DNA of 6,373 nt, taken from an uncultured Cryomorphaceae bacterium (GTDB lineage Bacteria > Bacteroidota > Bacteroidia > Flavobacteriales > Schleiferiaceae). How positions within the stretch are numbered: the first letter of the stretch is position 1; the number at the start of each line of letters is the position of its first letter. Below are positions 1 to 6,373 of this stretch, piece by piece. The stretch is from positions 1 through 6,373 of the forward strand of contig CALCFH010000213.1 in the NCBI GenBank assembly GCA_937900215.1, given 5' to 3'. The notes below the pieces were generated by a model. The model was not told the DNA's origin and did no database searches. It worked only from the letters and a program-made list of their open reading frames with translations. Both the position numbers and the translations under genes were made by a program.

Positions 1-454
1 GCACATGGAATATGCCAAGAACACTCAATACAATTATCAGAATCACAGGAATAATTAAGAATTGAGACATTGCTTCCATTATTCTTAACACTACAACAGA
101 CCAACCCACTTGGGCAGCGTATTGAATAGCTAAAAAGAATAAGGCTCCAAGAGAAATGGCCATGAAGAAAAACACATTTACAAATAACCTAGACCAAGGT
201 TTGTTCGCTAGCTGGTGATGATTGTCATGTCCTGCTTCGTGACCAGAGGATGCCTCATGATGATCATTATCAGAGGGGTGAACTCCACCATGAGCCATAT
301 CAGAACCTTCTGAATGATCAATATGTATTTCATCATGAACCGCTTGCTCATGACTAGAACCTCCTGACGTTGAAAAATTCAATATCAAAGAGATCGCTCC
401 AACAGCCATTAAAATAAGGCTGAATCTTTTTGCTTTTGCGCTGAATACAAACAT
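1..454 (-). CDS. actF: ActF, NrfD-like membrane subunit of Alternative Complex III (5' part only)
   Basis: The first 151 codons of an open frame that runs off the low-coordinate edge, so the stop is not in the window. It begins MFVFSAKAKRFSLILM at an ATG four bases after the actE stop codon. A first hydrophobic helix lies at about residues 10-27. A histidine- and acid-rich hydrophilic stretch of about 50 residues follows (residues 35-80, 12 His), then the family-like NKPWSRLFVNVFFF segment leading into a second helix (about 88-112), a GWSVVVLRIMEAM stretch, and a third helix (about 130-150). In the family, ActF is a roughly ten-helix paralogue of ActC of the NrfD/PsrC fold, buried in the complex; its exact role (structural, or a second quinone or proton module) is less settled than that of ActC. 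Identification rests on position after actE and on the N-terminal pattern. No frameshift is seen in the visible part. Confidence 0.88.
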   Translation of the reverse strand, partial: MFVFSAKAKRFSLILMAVGAISLILNFSTSGGSSHEQAVHDEIHIDHSEGSDMAHGGVHPSDNDHHEASSGHEAGHDNHHQLANKPWSRLFVNVFFFMAISLGALFFLAIQYAAQVGWSVVVLRIMEAMSQFLIIPVILIIVLSVLGIFHV

Positions 455-458
455 GTTA

Positions 459-1094
459 TCAGACTTCAGGATTGGTTTGCTCTTCTACAACAACAGTCTC
501 TGTCTTCGGAGAAATTTCACTTCTCAATTTCAAGACATACTGCACAATTTTCCAACGTTCATCATAATTCAATTGAGAAGCATGAGAACCCATAATACCT
601 TTTCCATGCATTATTACATGATAAATACTGCCTTCAGTAATGTCAGGAAGTCTCTCAGTTGAGTATGAAGGTACCCCTAGTATTTTTTCGCGTTGAACCA
701 AAATTCCGTTTCCATCGCCCTTTTCACCGTGACAATGACTACAGAAAATAGTGTACAACTCTTTTGACTCCTGCATAAGTACTTCCATCTCCTCCGTTGT
801 GAGAGAACGGCCTTCCCATGAAGACTTTAGATAAACCCTTGCGGAGTCATAACCCACCTGAGAATTTGAGAACTCATAAGGAATATATCCTTTTGCAATC
901 GTACCTTCAACGGGTTTCCTTGCACTCAATCCATCGCTAAAGTTAGGATTGCTAGTATAGGCTTCGAATGCCGGACCTCTGTACATATTTGGCATATACT
1001 CCAACGCAGTTTGAGTTTTATCTCTTCTACATGAAGTTCCAAAAACTAGGGCTAGAGTTAGTACTGACCCTAAAATGAGAAATGTCTTCTTCAT
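459..1094 (-). CDS. actE: ActE, monohaem cytochrome c subunit of Alternative Complex III, probable lipoprotein
   Basis: A 211-residue protein. It has a signal sequence (MKK, then hydrophobic residues 4-20) and a cysteine at position 22 in the context GTSC, a loose lipobox that suggests membrane attachment by a lipid. One haem c motif, CSHCH, is at residues 118-122, followed by the class I cytochrome sequence GEKGDGNG. A likely distal methionine ligand is M168 in HGKGIMGSH, and the C-terminal helix is at about 177-191 (YDERWKIVQYVLKL). The middle region (LEYMPNMYRGPAFEAY) matches what is usual in ActE proteins. The last 20 residues are an acidic, probably disordered tail. In the family, ActE sits on the periplasmic face and passes electrons from the ActA/ActB core to the next acceptor, a cytochrome c or a cytochrome oxidase. 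The start is nine bases after the actD stop; the leader AAGCAAAAG is A-rich without a clear Shine-Dalgarno. Confidence 0.93.
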   Translation of the reverse strand: MKKTFLILGSVLTLALVFGTSCRRDKTQTALEYMPNMYRGPAFEAYTSNPNFSDGLSARKPVEGTIAKGYIPYEFSNSQVGYDSARVYLKSSWEGRSLTTEEMEVLMQESKELYTIFCSHCHGEKGDGNGILVQREKILGVPSYSTERLPDITEGSIYHVIMHGKGIMGSHASQLNYDERWKIVQYVLKLRSEISPKTETVVVEEQTNPEV

Positions 1095-1103
1095 CTTTTG
1101 CTT

Positions 1104-1673
1104 TTAATGCAATTCAACTGCACCTGTATCTTTTAATATGGTAATCAATTGATCGCGATCACCTTTCAATTCAACCTCCATGAGGAACATATCGTCTGTT
1201 GTTCTTGGATCTGGGTTCATTGCCTTTCTTCCAGGGTATAAACCATTTCGAACAAAGAATGTCCAAACCATTAAATGTGCTGCAAAGAAAACAGTCAATT
1301 CGAACATAATTGGCACGAAAGCTGGCATATTCTGAATCCAAGTAAAACTCGGTTTTCCGCCTATGTTCTGCGGCCAATCCACAATCATCATATAGTAAGT
1401 CATGGCTATTGCAGTACTCAAACCAAGCAAACCATACATGAAAGCAGTTATTGCTATCCTCGTCTCTTTCAGACCCATCGCCTTATCCAAACCATGAACA
1501 GGAAAAGGAGTAAATACTTCGTGTATTTTATATCCTTTCGCCCTTAGGGTCTTTACACTGCCCATTAACATATCATCATCGTTGAACATTGCGCTCACAA
1601 TGACTTTTTCCGAACCTCCATGATGAGAGGCTTCAGAGTTTTCGTGTGTTATCGTCTTCTCAGTGGTGTCCAT
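1104..1673 (-). CDS. actD: ActD, DUF3341 membrane subunit of Alternative Complex III
   Basis: A 189-residue protein of the DUF3341 family. A short histidine-containing N-terminus (H10, H17, H18) precedes a ferredoxin-fold-like soluble part, in which VIVSAMFNDDDMLMGSVKTLRAKGYKIHEVFTPFPVHGLDKAMGL (about residues 24-67) carries the family's F-P-VHGLD signature. Two transmembrane helices follow at about 74-96 and 117-141, separated by a loop with NIGGKP. The C-terminal part (about 155-189) returns to a soluble strand-helix region, EVELKGDRDQLITILKDTGA. No cofactor motif is present. In known ACIII structures ActD is a peripheral membrane subunit packed against the ActC/ActF core and is thought to be structural. 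The ATG lies inside the end of actC, overlapping it by 14 bases including the actC stop, which suggests translational coupling. No later methionine fits the conserved N-terminal region as well. Confidence 0.94.
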   Translation of the reverse strand: MDTTEKTITHENSEASHHGGSEKVIVSAMFNDDDMLMGSVKTLRAKGYKIHEVFTPFPVHGLDKAMGLKETRIAITAFMYGLLGLSTAIAMTYYMMIVDWPQNIGGKPSFTWIQNMPAFVPIMFELTVFFAAHLMVWTFFVRNGLYPGRKAMNPDPRTTDDMFLMEVELKGDRDQLITILKDTGAVELH

Positions 1674-3048
1674 CCTCGGTATGGTGTTTCTTTTGACTTT
1701 CTCCTGATGACTTCAAAATAGTTTTCAATTCAGCTTGCGCAATTACTGGGAAAGTACGTGCATACAGCAAGAAAAGCACAAAAAAGAATCCTATTGTACC
1801 CAAATATATTCCTATGTCTACAAAGGTTGGGGAGAACATAGTCCAGCTAGACGGTAAATAATCTCTGTGTAATGAAGTAACAATAATTACAAATCGCTCG
1901 AACCACATTCCGATATTCACTACAATCGAAATGATGAACGTAAACATAATGTTGGTTCTCCACTTTTTAACCCACATTAATTGAGGCGAGAACACATTGC
2001 ACGTCATCATAGACCAATACGCCCATGCATAAGGACCTGTAGCTCTATTCAAGAAAGCATATTGTTCATATTCTACACCAGAATACCATGCGATAAACAA
2101 TTCAGTGATGTATGCTACGCCAACTATAGAACCCGTTAGCATAATTACGATGTTCATCATTTCGATGTGCTGTATCGTAATGTAATGCTCCATTCGGAAC
2201 ATCTTTCTCATAATGATTAAGAGAGTCTGAACCATTGCAAATCCAGAAAAAATAGCTCCAGCAACGAAATAAGGAGGGAAAATGGTAGTATGCCAACCGG
2301 GAATTACCGAAGTGGCAAAGTCCATAGATACAATAGTATGCACTGACAGTACAAGGGGTGTAGCCAAACCAGCAAGTACAAGAGATACCTCTTCAAATCT
2401 TTGCCAATGTTTTGCTTTTCCACCCCAGCCAAAGCTCAAAATGGTATACACATGTTTTTGTACTGGCTTGATAGCTCTATCCCTTAACATGGCAAAGTCT
2501 GGAATCAGTCCAACATACCAAAAAACAACGGAAACAGAAAAATACGTTGAGATCGCAAACACATCCCACAACAGAGGTGAATTGAAATTCACCCAAAGCG
2601 AACCAAACTGATTCGGTATTGGAAAAACAAAGTATGCCAACCAGATTCTACCCATGTGTATTCCTGGGAAGAGGGCTGCTTGAATTACTGAGAATATCGT
2701 CATCGCCTCGGCAGAACGATTGATAGACATTCTCCATTTCTGTCTAAAGAGAAGCAGTACCGCTGAAATTAACGTACCAGCATGACCTATGCCCACCCAC
2801 CAAACAAAGTTGGTGATATCCCAAGCCCAACCTACCGTCTTGTTTAGGCCCCAAGTACCGATACCTGTTCCAATAGTGTACAATATATTCCCAACTCCCC
2901 ACAAAAAGAGTAGTAAGGAAATACTAAAGGCTATCCACCAAGAACGAGGTGGCGCCGTTTCAATCGGACGTGCGACCTCTACGGTGACGTCGTGATAATT
3001 CTTGTCGCCGAGAATGAGTGGTTCGCGGATGGGTGATTCGTAGTGCAT
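1660..3048 (-). CDS. actC: ActC, NrfD/PsrC-like quinol-oxidising membrane subunit of Alternative Complex III
   Basis: A 462-residue integral membrane protein with about ten predicted helices, near residues 36-60, 80-102, 115-140, 160-182, 218-240, 255-281, 293-320, 335-360, 366-392 and 408-431. This is the usual count and length for ActC, which has two four-helix bundles plus flanking helices. The N-terminus carries REPLILGDKNYHDVTVEVARP, typical of this subunit. Conserved polar positions likely to line the quinol pocket or proton path include H89 in VGIGHAG, H131 in GIHMGR, and H237 and D243 in VHTIVSMDF; assigning these to quinol binding is inference from the family. Family role: oxidises menaquinol near the periplasmic face and hands electrons to the iron-sulfur clusters of ActB. 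The start is 18 bases after the actB stop and has the best ribosome-binding site in the window. The C-terminal tail is hydrophilic and ends in HHTEDGHH; its last codons are also used by actD in another frame. Confidence 0.96.
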   Translation of the reverse strand: MHYESPIREPLILGDKNYHDVTVEVARPIETAPPRSWWIAFSISLLLFLWGVGNILYTIGTGIGTWGLNKTVGWAWDITNFVWWVGIGHAGTLISAVLLLFRQKWRMSINRSAEAMTIFSVIQAALFPGIHMGRIWLAYFVFPIPNQFGSLWVNFNSPLLWDVFAISTYFSVSVVFWYVGLIPDFAMLRDRAIKPVQKHVYTILSFGWGGKAKHWQRFEEVSLVLAGLATPLVLSVHTIVSMDFATSVIPGWHTTIFPPYFVAGAIFSGFAMVQTLLIIMRKMFRMEHYITIQHIEMMNIVIMLTGSIVGVAYITELFIAWYSGVEYEQYAFLNRATGPYAWAYWSMMTCNVFSPQLMWVKKWRTNIMFTFIISIVVNIGMWFERFVIIVTSLHRDYLPSSWTMFSPTFVDIGIYLGTIGFFFVLFLLYARTFPVIAQAELKTILKSSGESQKKHHTEDGHH

Positions 3049-3055
3049 CGACTAT

Positions 3056-3061
3056 TCCTTT
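3056..3061 (-). promoter_or_regulatory. Shine-Dalgarno-like site for actC
   Basis: On the coding strand the 18-base actB-actC gap reads CGCAGAAAGGAATAGTCG, followed by ATG. AAAGGA sits seven bases before the start codon, close to ideal Shine-Dalgarno spacing. The other genes here have only A-rich leaders, as is common in Bacteroidota, so this site stands out and supports the start at 3048. Whether it is used is inference. Confidence 0.5.
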
Positions 3062-3066
3062 CTGCG

Positions 3067-6000
3067 TTAGGCTTTGTTACGGACTTTGGTTTGATAAAAC
3101 ACAGATGGCTGGGTACCTACTTCATCAAGTAAATGGTACATCCTATCATCTTTTTTGAGTTTAGCTATTTCGCTTTGAGAATCATTGGCATCTCCAAAAC
3201 GAATAGCTCCTGTATCACAGGCCTGAGCACAAGCTGTTTGAATTTCGCCATCAGCCACAGGTCTGCCCTCTTTTTTAGCTTCCAACTTACCATATTGGAT
3301 TCGTTGGATACACATTGAGCATTTTTCCATTACACCACGAGATCGAACGGTAACATCTGGATTTAATACCATTTTACCTAAATCGTCATTCATAGCATAA
3401 TTCACATCGAATTGATCCTGATTATCATGATATAAGAACCAGTTAAAACGACGCACTTTATACGGACAGTTGTTAGCACAATAACGTGTTCCGATACAGC
3501 GATTGTAAGCCATATGATTTAAGCCTTCTGCTGAATGTGTCGTAGCAGCAACTGGACAAACCGTTTCACAAGGAGCATGGTTACAGTGTTGACACATTAC
3601 AGGTTGGAAAACCACTTCAGGTGATTCTGAAGGCTCTTCCATTGCGTTAAACATGTCGATAGCGCCAATATTTCCTTCCTGTGCAACCTCTTCATTCATA
3701 TCCGAAGAGAAATAGCGATCGATTCTCAACCAATGCATATCTCTACTTCTACGAACCTCGTCTTTACCCACTACTGGAACATTGTTCTCTGCGTGGCAGG
3801 CTATTACACAAGCGCCACAACCTATACACTTTGTAAGGTCGATAGACAAATTCCAGAAATGTCCAGTCTTATGATCGAAATCTTTCCAAAGATTAGCATC
3901 ATCCGAAGTGAGTGCACCTTCATACGTCTCATAGGTGGTGCGCTCATTCCAACCCTCACCGTTTGCCTTTGCAGGCTTATTCAGGAAAGTATCTAAGGTA
4001 ACTTCTCTTACGATATCTCTACCCATCATGGTATGATGCAACTGCACACATGCAAATTCATGATCATCAGAAGCAGATTTCTCAATCCTTACATCTGAAG
4101 CAGAATGCATTCCATCTTGTAGAAGAACGAAGGCATTTACCCCTACATTATTGCCAGCCTTACCAGCCATAGTTCTTCCGTAACCTAGGGCTAAACCTAC
4201 GGTTCCATAAGTCTGTCCAGGCTGAATATATACAGGTACTTCGGTAAGGGTGATACCGTTTACCGTTATATCTACTTTAGATCCATTTAAGGAACCATTT
4301 GAAGTATTGGAATTTTCTAATCCAAGCTCTTTCGCTTGAGAAGCACTCATGGTAAGATAATTATCCCATGAAGCCCGAGTGAGAGGGTCTGGCATTTCTT
4401 GAAGCCAAGGGTTGTTGGAAAGTATCCCTACACCCATTGAAGCCTTCTGATAAAAACTAATCTCAATTCCAGCGGCCTTTGCAGTAGAAATCTGTTTTCC
4501 ACTCGATGCTACAATCTCATCGTAATTGGTAACTAATTCACTAGAAGCTTCCCCAGCTTCAATTTCTGACTTTTCGGACATGTAAAATCCGTCGTGCACA
4601 GCCTGATTCCATCCCATCCCCATGGGTAGGATATTGGATGACCAATAACTTCTTAAATAGTCATAATACTTTGAACTATTCCCCATCACCGCCAAAAGAA
4701 TCTCTTCTCTTTGCATGGTATTAAATAGTGGACGAATTAGTGGTTGTCCCAAGTTAAACACACCATCAACTGGAAGTGCATCTGACCATGACTCAAAGCC
4801 ATGATGCATTGGCAGTACAACGTTAGACTTACTGGAAGTTTCGTCCAATCTATCCGCAATGGCTACTTTGTATTTCACCTTTGCCAAAGCCTCTTCGAAG
4901 CCCCTAACATTATAAACTGGATTTACTGAATCAAGAATTAGTACATCCACCTTACCCGCATTCATTTCAGCTATAAGCTGATTCAATGCTTTGTCATTCC
5001 CTGCTCTTAATCTTGATCTCTTGGATACTAATACACTTCGGTCTAAATTACCCAGTAACTTATTGATTGCATAGCACAATACCTCATCTTCTTTCTTATT
5101 GCCTCCAACGAAAACTACTGAAGCACTTGCTTTCATTAGTTCTTTAGCAGTATTGGCAGCGTCTTGCATCAGTTTAGCATCTAGATTAGCCGAAGCCAAT
5201 TGTGACTCTCCCTTTGCCTTTGCCAACTCATTGTATATTGCTAATAATACTTGTGACTGCTCACTTGGTTTTACCCTTACTCTCTTGTCTGCATTGGATC
5301 CTGACAAGGACATAACAGACTCAAATTGAATATGACGTGCCATATTCTTAGACAGCTCTCTAGACTTGCTGTAATCAGAAGTCATAGATTGCCCATTATA
5401 ATCACTGAGGAAATCGGCACCTATAGAAACAATAAGACCAACTTGAGAAATATTGTAACATGGCAACGCTCTTCTACCCGTTAGCTCTTGCCACGCATCT
5501 AATTTACCAGATAGACTTAGCGCATCATAACTGATGTGCTTGAAATTTGAATGTGTTAATTCAAACTCACTTATCGCTTCTGAAATAGTTGGACTAATAA
5601 TTGTATTTGAAAGTAGTACCGCAGACTTAGCTTTCGCTACTTCTTTACTCACTTCAGCAAGGATGGAAGACCATTCCACTTCTTGCCCTTCCTTTACCGC
5701 AGACTTTAACCTTGAGTTATCATAGAGAGATAAAGCAGCTGCTTGTACTCTTGCATTGGCAGAGCCATTAAAGGGTGCATCTCTATTCGCATCAACCTTA
5801 ATTGGTCTACCTTCTCTTGTTTTCACAAGGATGGATGCAAAATCATGTCCATCGTAGTAGTTGGATGCATAATAATTAGGCACACCTGGTAAAACACTAT
5901 CCGGTTTTACAACGTATGGAATAGACTCAACAATGGGTGCTTCACACGCAGCCAATGCCGCTGCTGCCGTTGAAAAACCTAAGTATTTCAGGAAATCTCT

Positions 6001-6156
6001 GCGAGAGGTCTGTGCCCCAGCGAGCATTTCGCCATTGCCCAAAAAATCCTCGACTGGCATTTCTGATGCGAACTCATTCTGCCTAAGGTTGTCCATAATG
6101 GGACTACTCTCCTTAAGCTCTTCAAGTCCCTTCCAGTATTTCTTTACTTCCGCCAT
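3067..6156 (-). CDS. actB: ActB, molybdopterin-oxidoreductase-like / iron-sulfur fusion subunit of Alternative Complex III with extended Tat signal
   Basis: A 1029-residue fusion protein. Residues 1-20 hold KYWKGLEEL, the mark of the extended Tat signal found on Bacteroidota MoCo/4Fe-4S-type proteins. The twin-arginine motif SRRDFLK is at 51-57, then an Ala-rich hydrophobic stretch ending in LAAC (C71), a good lipobox. Residues about 80-720 resemble the molybdopterin oxidoreductase fold but lack the N-terminal four-cysteine cluster motif (only C71, C233, C361 and C703 occur before residue 777), so no molybdenum cofactor or cluster is expected there, as known for ACIII. Residues about 765-1010 form the iron-sulfur domain, with cysteines 777, 780, 783, 787; 855, 858, 863, 867; 887, 893, 897; 946, 949, 976, 980. 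These 15 ligands fit three [4Fe-4S] and one [3Fe-4S] cluster. Family role: carries electrons from ActC to the ActA haems at the periplasmic face. The start is 24 bases after the actA stop and gives the complete conserved N-terminus. The reading frame is intact. Confidence 0.97.
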   Translation of the reverse strand: MAEVKKYWKGLEELKESSPIMDNLRQNEFASEMPVEDFLGNGEMLAGAQTSRRDFLKYLGFSTAAAALAACEAPIVESIPYVVKPDSVLPGVPNYYASNYYDGHDFASILVKTREGRPIKVDANRDAPFNGSANARVQAAALSLYDNSRLKSAVKEGQEVEWSSILAEVSKEVAKAKSAVLLSNTIISPTISEAISEFELTHSNFKHISYDALSLSGKLDAWQELTGRRALPCYNISQVGLIVSIGADFLSDYNGQSMTSDYSKSRELSKNMARHIQFESVMSLSGSNADKRVRVKPSEQSQVLLAIYNELAKAKGESQLASANLDAKLMQDAANTAKELMKASASVVFVGGNKKEDEVLCYAINKLLGNLDRSVLVSKRSRLRAGNDKALNQLIAEMNAGKVDVLILDSVNPVYNVRGFEEALAKVKYKVAIADRLDETSSKSNVVLPMHHGFESWSDALPVDGVFNLGQPLIRPLFNTMQREEILLAVMGNSSKYYDYLRSYWSSNILPMGMGWNQAVHDGFYMSEKSEIEAGEASSELVTNYDEIVASSGKQISTAKAAGIEISFYQKASMGVGILSNNPWLQEMPDPLTRASWDNYLTMSASQAKELGLENSNTSNGSLNGSKVDITVNGITLTEVPVYIQPGQTYGTVGLALGYGRTMAGKAGNNVGVNAFVLLQDGMHSASDVRIEKSASDDHEFACVQLHHTMMGRDIVREVTLDTFLNKPAKANGEGWNERTTYETYEGALTSDDANLWKDFDHKTGHFWNLSIDLTKCIGCGACVIACHAENNVPVVGKDEVRRSRDMHWLRIDRYFSSDMNEEVAQEGNIGAIDMFNAMEEPSESPEVVFQPVMCQHCNHAPCETVCPVAATTHSAEGLNHMAYNRCIGTRYCANNCPYKVRRFNWFLYHDNQDQFDVNYAMNDDLGKMVLNPDVTVRSRGVMEKCSMCIQRIQYGKLEAKKEGRPVADGEIQTACAQACDTGAIRFGDANDSQSEIAKLKKDDRMYHLLDEVGTQPSVFYQTKVRNKA

Positions 6157-6180
6157 AGGGCTGAACTCTTTTTTATTGGA

Positions 6181-6373
6181 TCAATAATGACATTTACCAC
6201 ACTCTAAGCCACCGATTTTCTCAACCGTAATTGGCTCATCACCGTACTTTTCTTTCAGCTTTGCATGAAGCTCAGCATAGTAGCCGTTAGACTCAACTTG
6301 TACCTCAGTCTCCCGATGACAGTTGATGCACCAACCCATGGTGAGTTCGCTGTATTGGTAGGCGACTTCCATT
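6181..6373 (-). CDS. actA: ActA, multihaem cytochrome c subunit of Alternative Complex III (3' end only)
   Basis: The last 63 complete codons of a gene that enters from the high-coordinate edge. The ATG at 6372 is in frame but is an internal methionine, not a start, because the sequence begins in the middle of a conserved domain. Two haem c motifs are visible: CINCH in the segment LTMGWCINCHRETEV, and CGKCH, which with one more tyrosine (CHY) ends the protein. The spacer ends in ITVEKIGGLECGKCHY, characteristic of Bacteroidota ActA. In the family, ActA is a periplasmic, usually pentahaem, cytochrome tethered by an N-terminal helix, which receives electrons from the ActB clusters. The other haem motifs and the membrane anchor must lie outside the window. 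The gene is followed 24 bases later by actB, consistent with actA being first or near first in the operon. Confidence 0.9.
   Translation of the reverse strand, partial: MEVAYQYSELTMGWCINCHRETEVQVESNGYYAELHAKLKEKYGDEPITVEKIGGLECGKCHY

Noticed and set aside
215..352. The repeated catgatgat-like text in the start of actF as a tandem DNA repeat or regulatory element.
   Set aside because: It is explained by runs of His and Asp/Glu codons in the ActF loop; there is no regular unit length or exact repetition.
1171..2296. Minus-strand frames at 1171-1377 and 2102-2296.
   Set aside because: They sit wholly inside actD and actC in another frame on the same strand and show no protein-like features.
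3067..6156. ActB as the catalytic subunit of a true molybdoenzyme, such as polysulfide or nitrite reductase, with actC as its NrfD/PsrC partner.
   Set aside because: The catalytic and iron-sulfur parts are fused, the N-terminal cluster motif is missing, and the neighbours (multihaem ActA end, DUF3341 ActD, monohaem ActE, second NrfD-like ActF) are the full ACIII set in its usual order.
6157..6180. A promoter or terminator in the actA-actB gap, which contains a run of A on the coding strand.
   Set aside because: At 24 bases it is too short for a promoter and has no hairpin; an A-rich leader is normal for translation initiation in Bacteroidota.
453..6187. Open frames of 60-110 codons on the plus strand (453-662, 1275-1547, 2282-2611, 2789-2995, 3133-3318, 3733-3996, 5099-5329, 5534-5725, 5933-6187).
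   Set aside because: Each lies antisense within a well-supported minus-strand gene, has no recognisable domain, and shows composition expected of a complementary frame.
6181..6372. A small 63-residue dihaem cytochrome starting at the ATG at 6372.
   Set aside because: It is the C-terminal end of ActA cut by the window edge; it lacks a signal peptide, begins in the middle of a domain, and matches the usual ActA ending.

Overview
The window is an ordinary but well-preserved stretch of a Bacteroidota-type Alternative Complex III (ACIII, act) operon, with all genes on the minus strand. Reading from high to low coordinates, the order is actA (3' end only), actB, actC, actD, actE, actF (5' end only). 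ACIII is a membrane-bound quinol:cytochrome c / quinol:oxidase-coupled oxidoreductase that replaces the bc1 complex in many Bacteroidota and some other phyla. No mobile element, RNA gene, CRISPR array or unrelated system is visible.

Organism: the act gene order, the fused ActB carrying an extended Tat signal that begins with a KYWKGLEEL-type motif, A-rich weakly Shine-Dalgarno leaders, and moderately AT-rich DNA all fit an aerobic member of the Bacteroidota. Genus or order cannot be decided from this window.

Layout: 6373-6181 is the C-terminal end of the multihaem cytochrome ActA, with two CxxCH motifs. 6156-3067 is ActB, a cofactor-less molybdopterin-oxidoreductase-like domain fused to a four-cluster iron-sulfur domain. 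3048-1660 is ActC, the NrfD/PsrC-like quinol-oxidising membrane subunit. 1673-1104 is ActD, a DUF3341 two-helix membrane protein that overlaps actC by 14 bases. 1094-459 is ActE, a monohaem cytochrome c with a probable lipoprotein signal. 454-1 is the start of ActF, the second NrfD-like membrane subunit, which runs off the window edge. Gaps between genes are 24, 18, -14, 9 and 4 bases, so there is no room for internal promoters or terminators of any size, and the genes almost certainly form one transcript. No intergenic stretch approaches 300 bases.

How the parts work together (family knowledge): menaquinol is oxidised in ActC near the periplasmic face. Electrons pass to the iron-sulfur chain of ActB, then to the haems of ActA and the mobile or tethered haem of ActE, and on to a cytochrome c or directly to a terminal oxidase. 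ActD and ActF are structural membrane subunits, with ActF a possible second ion- or quinone-handling module. The most noteworthy local detail is a histidine- and acid-rich loop in ActF; the rest is family-typical.
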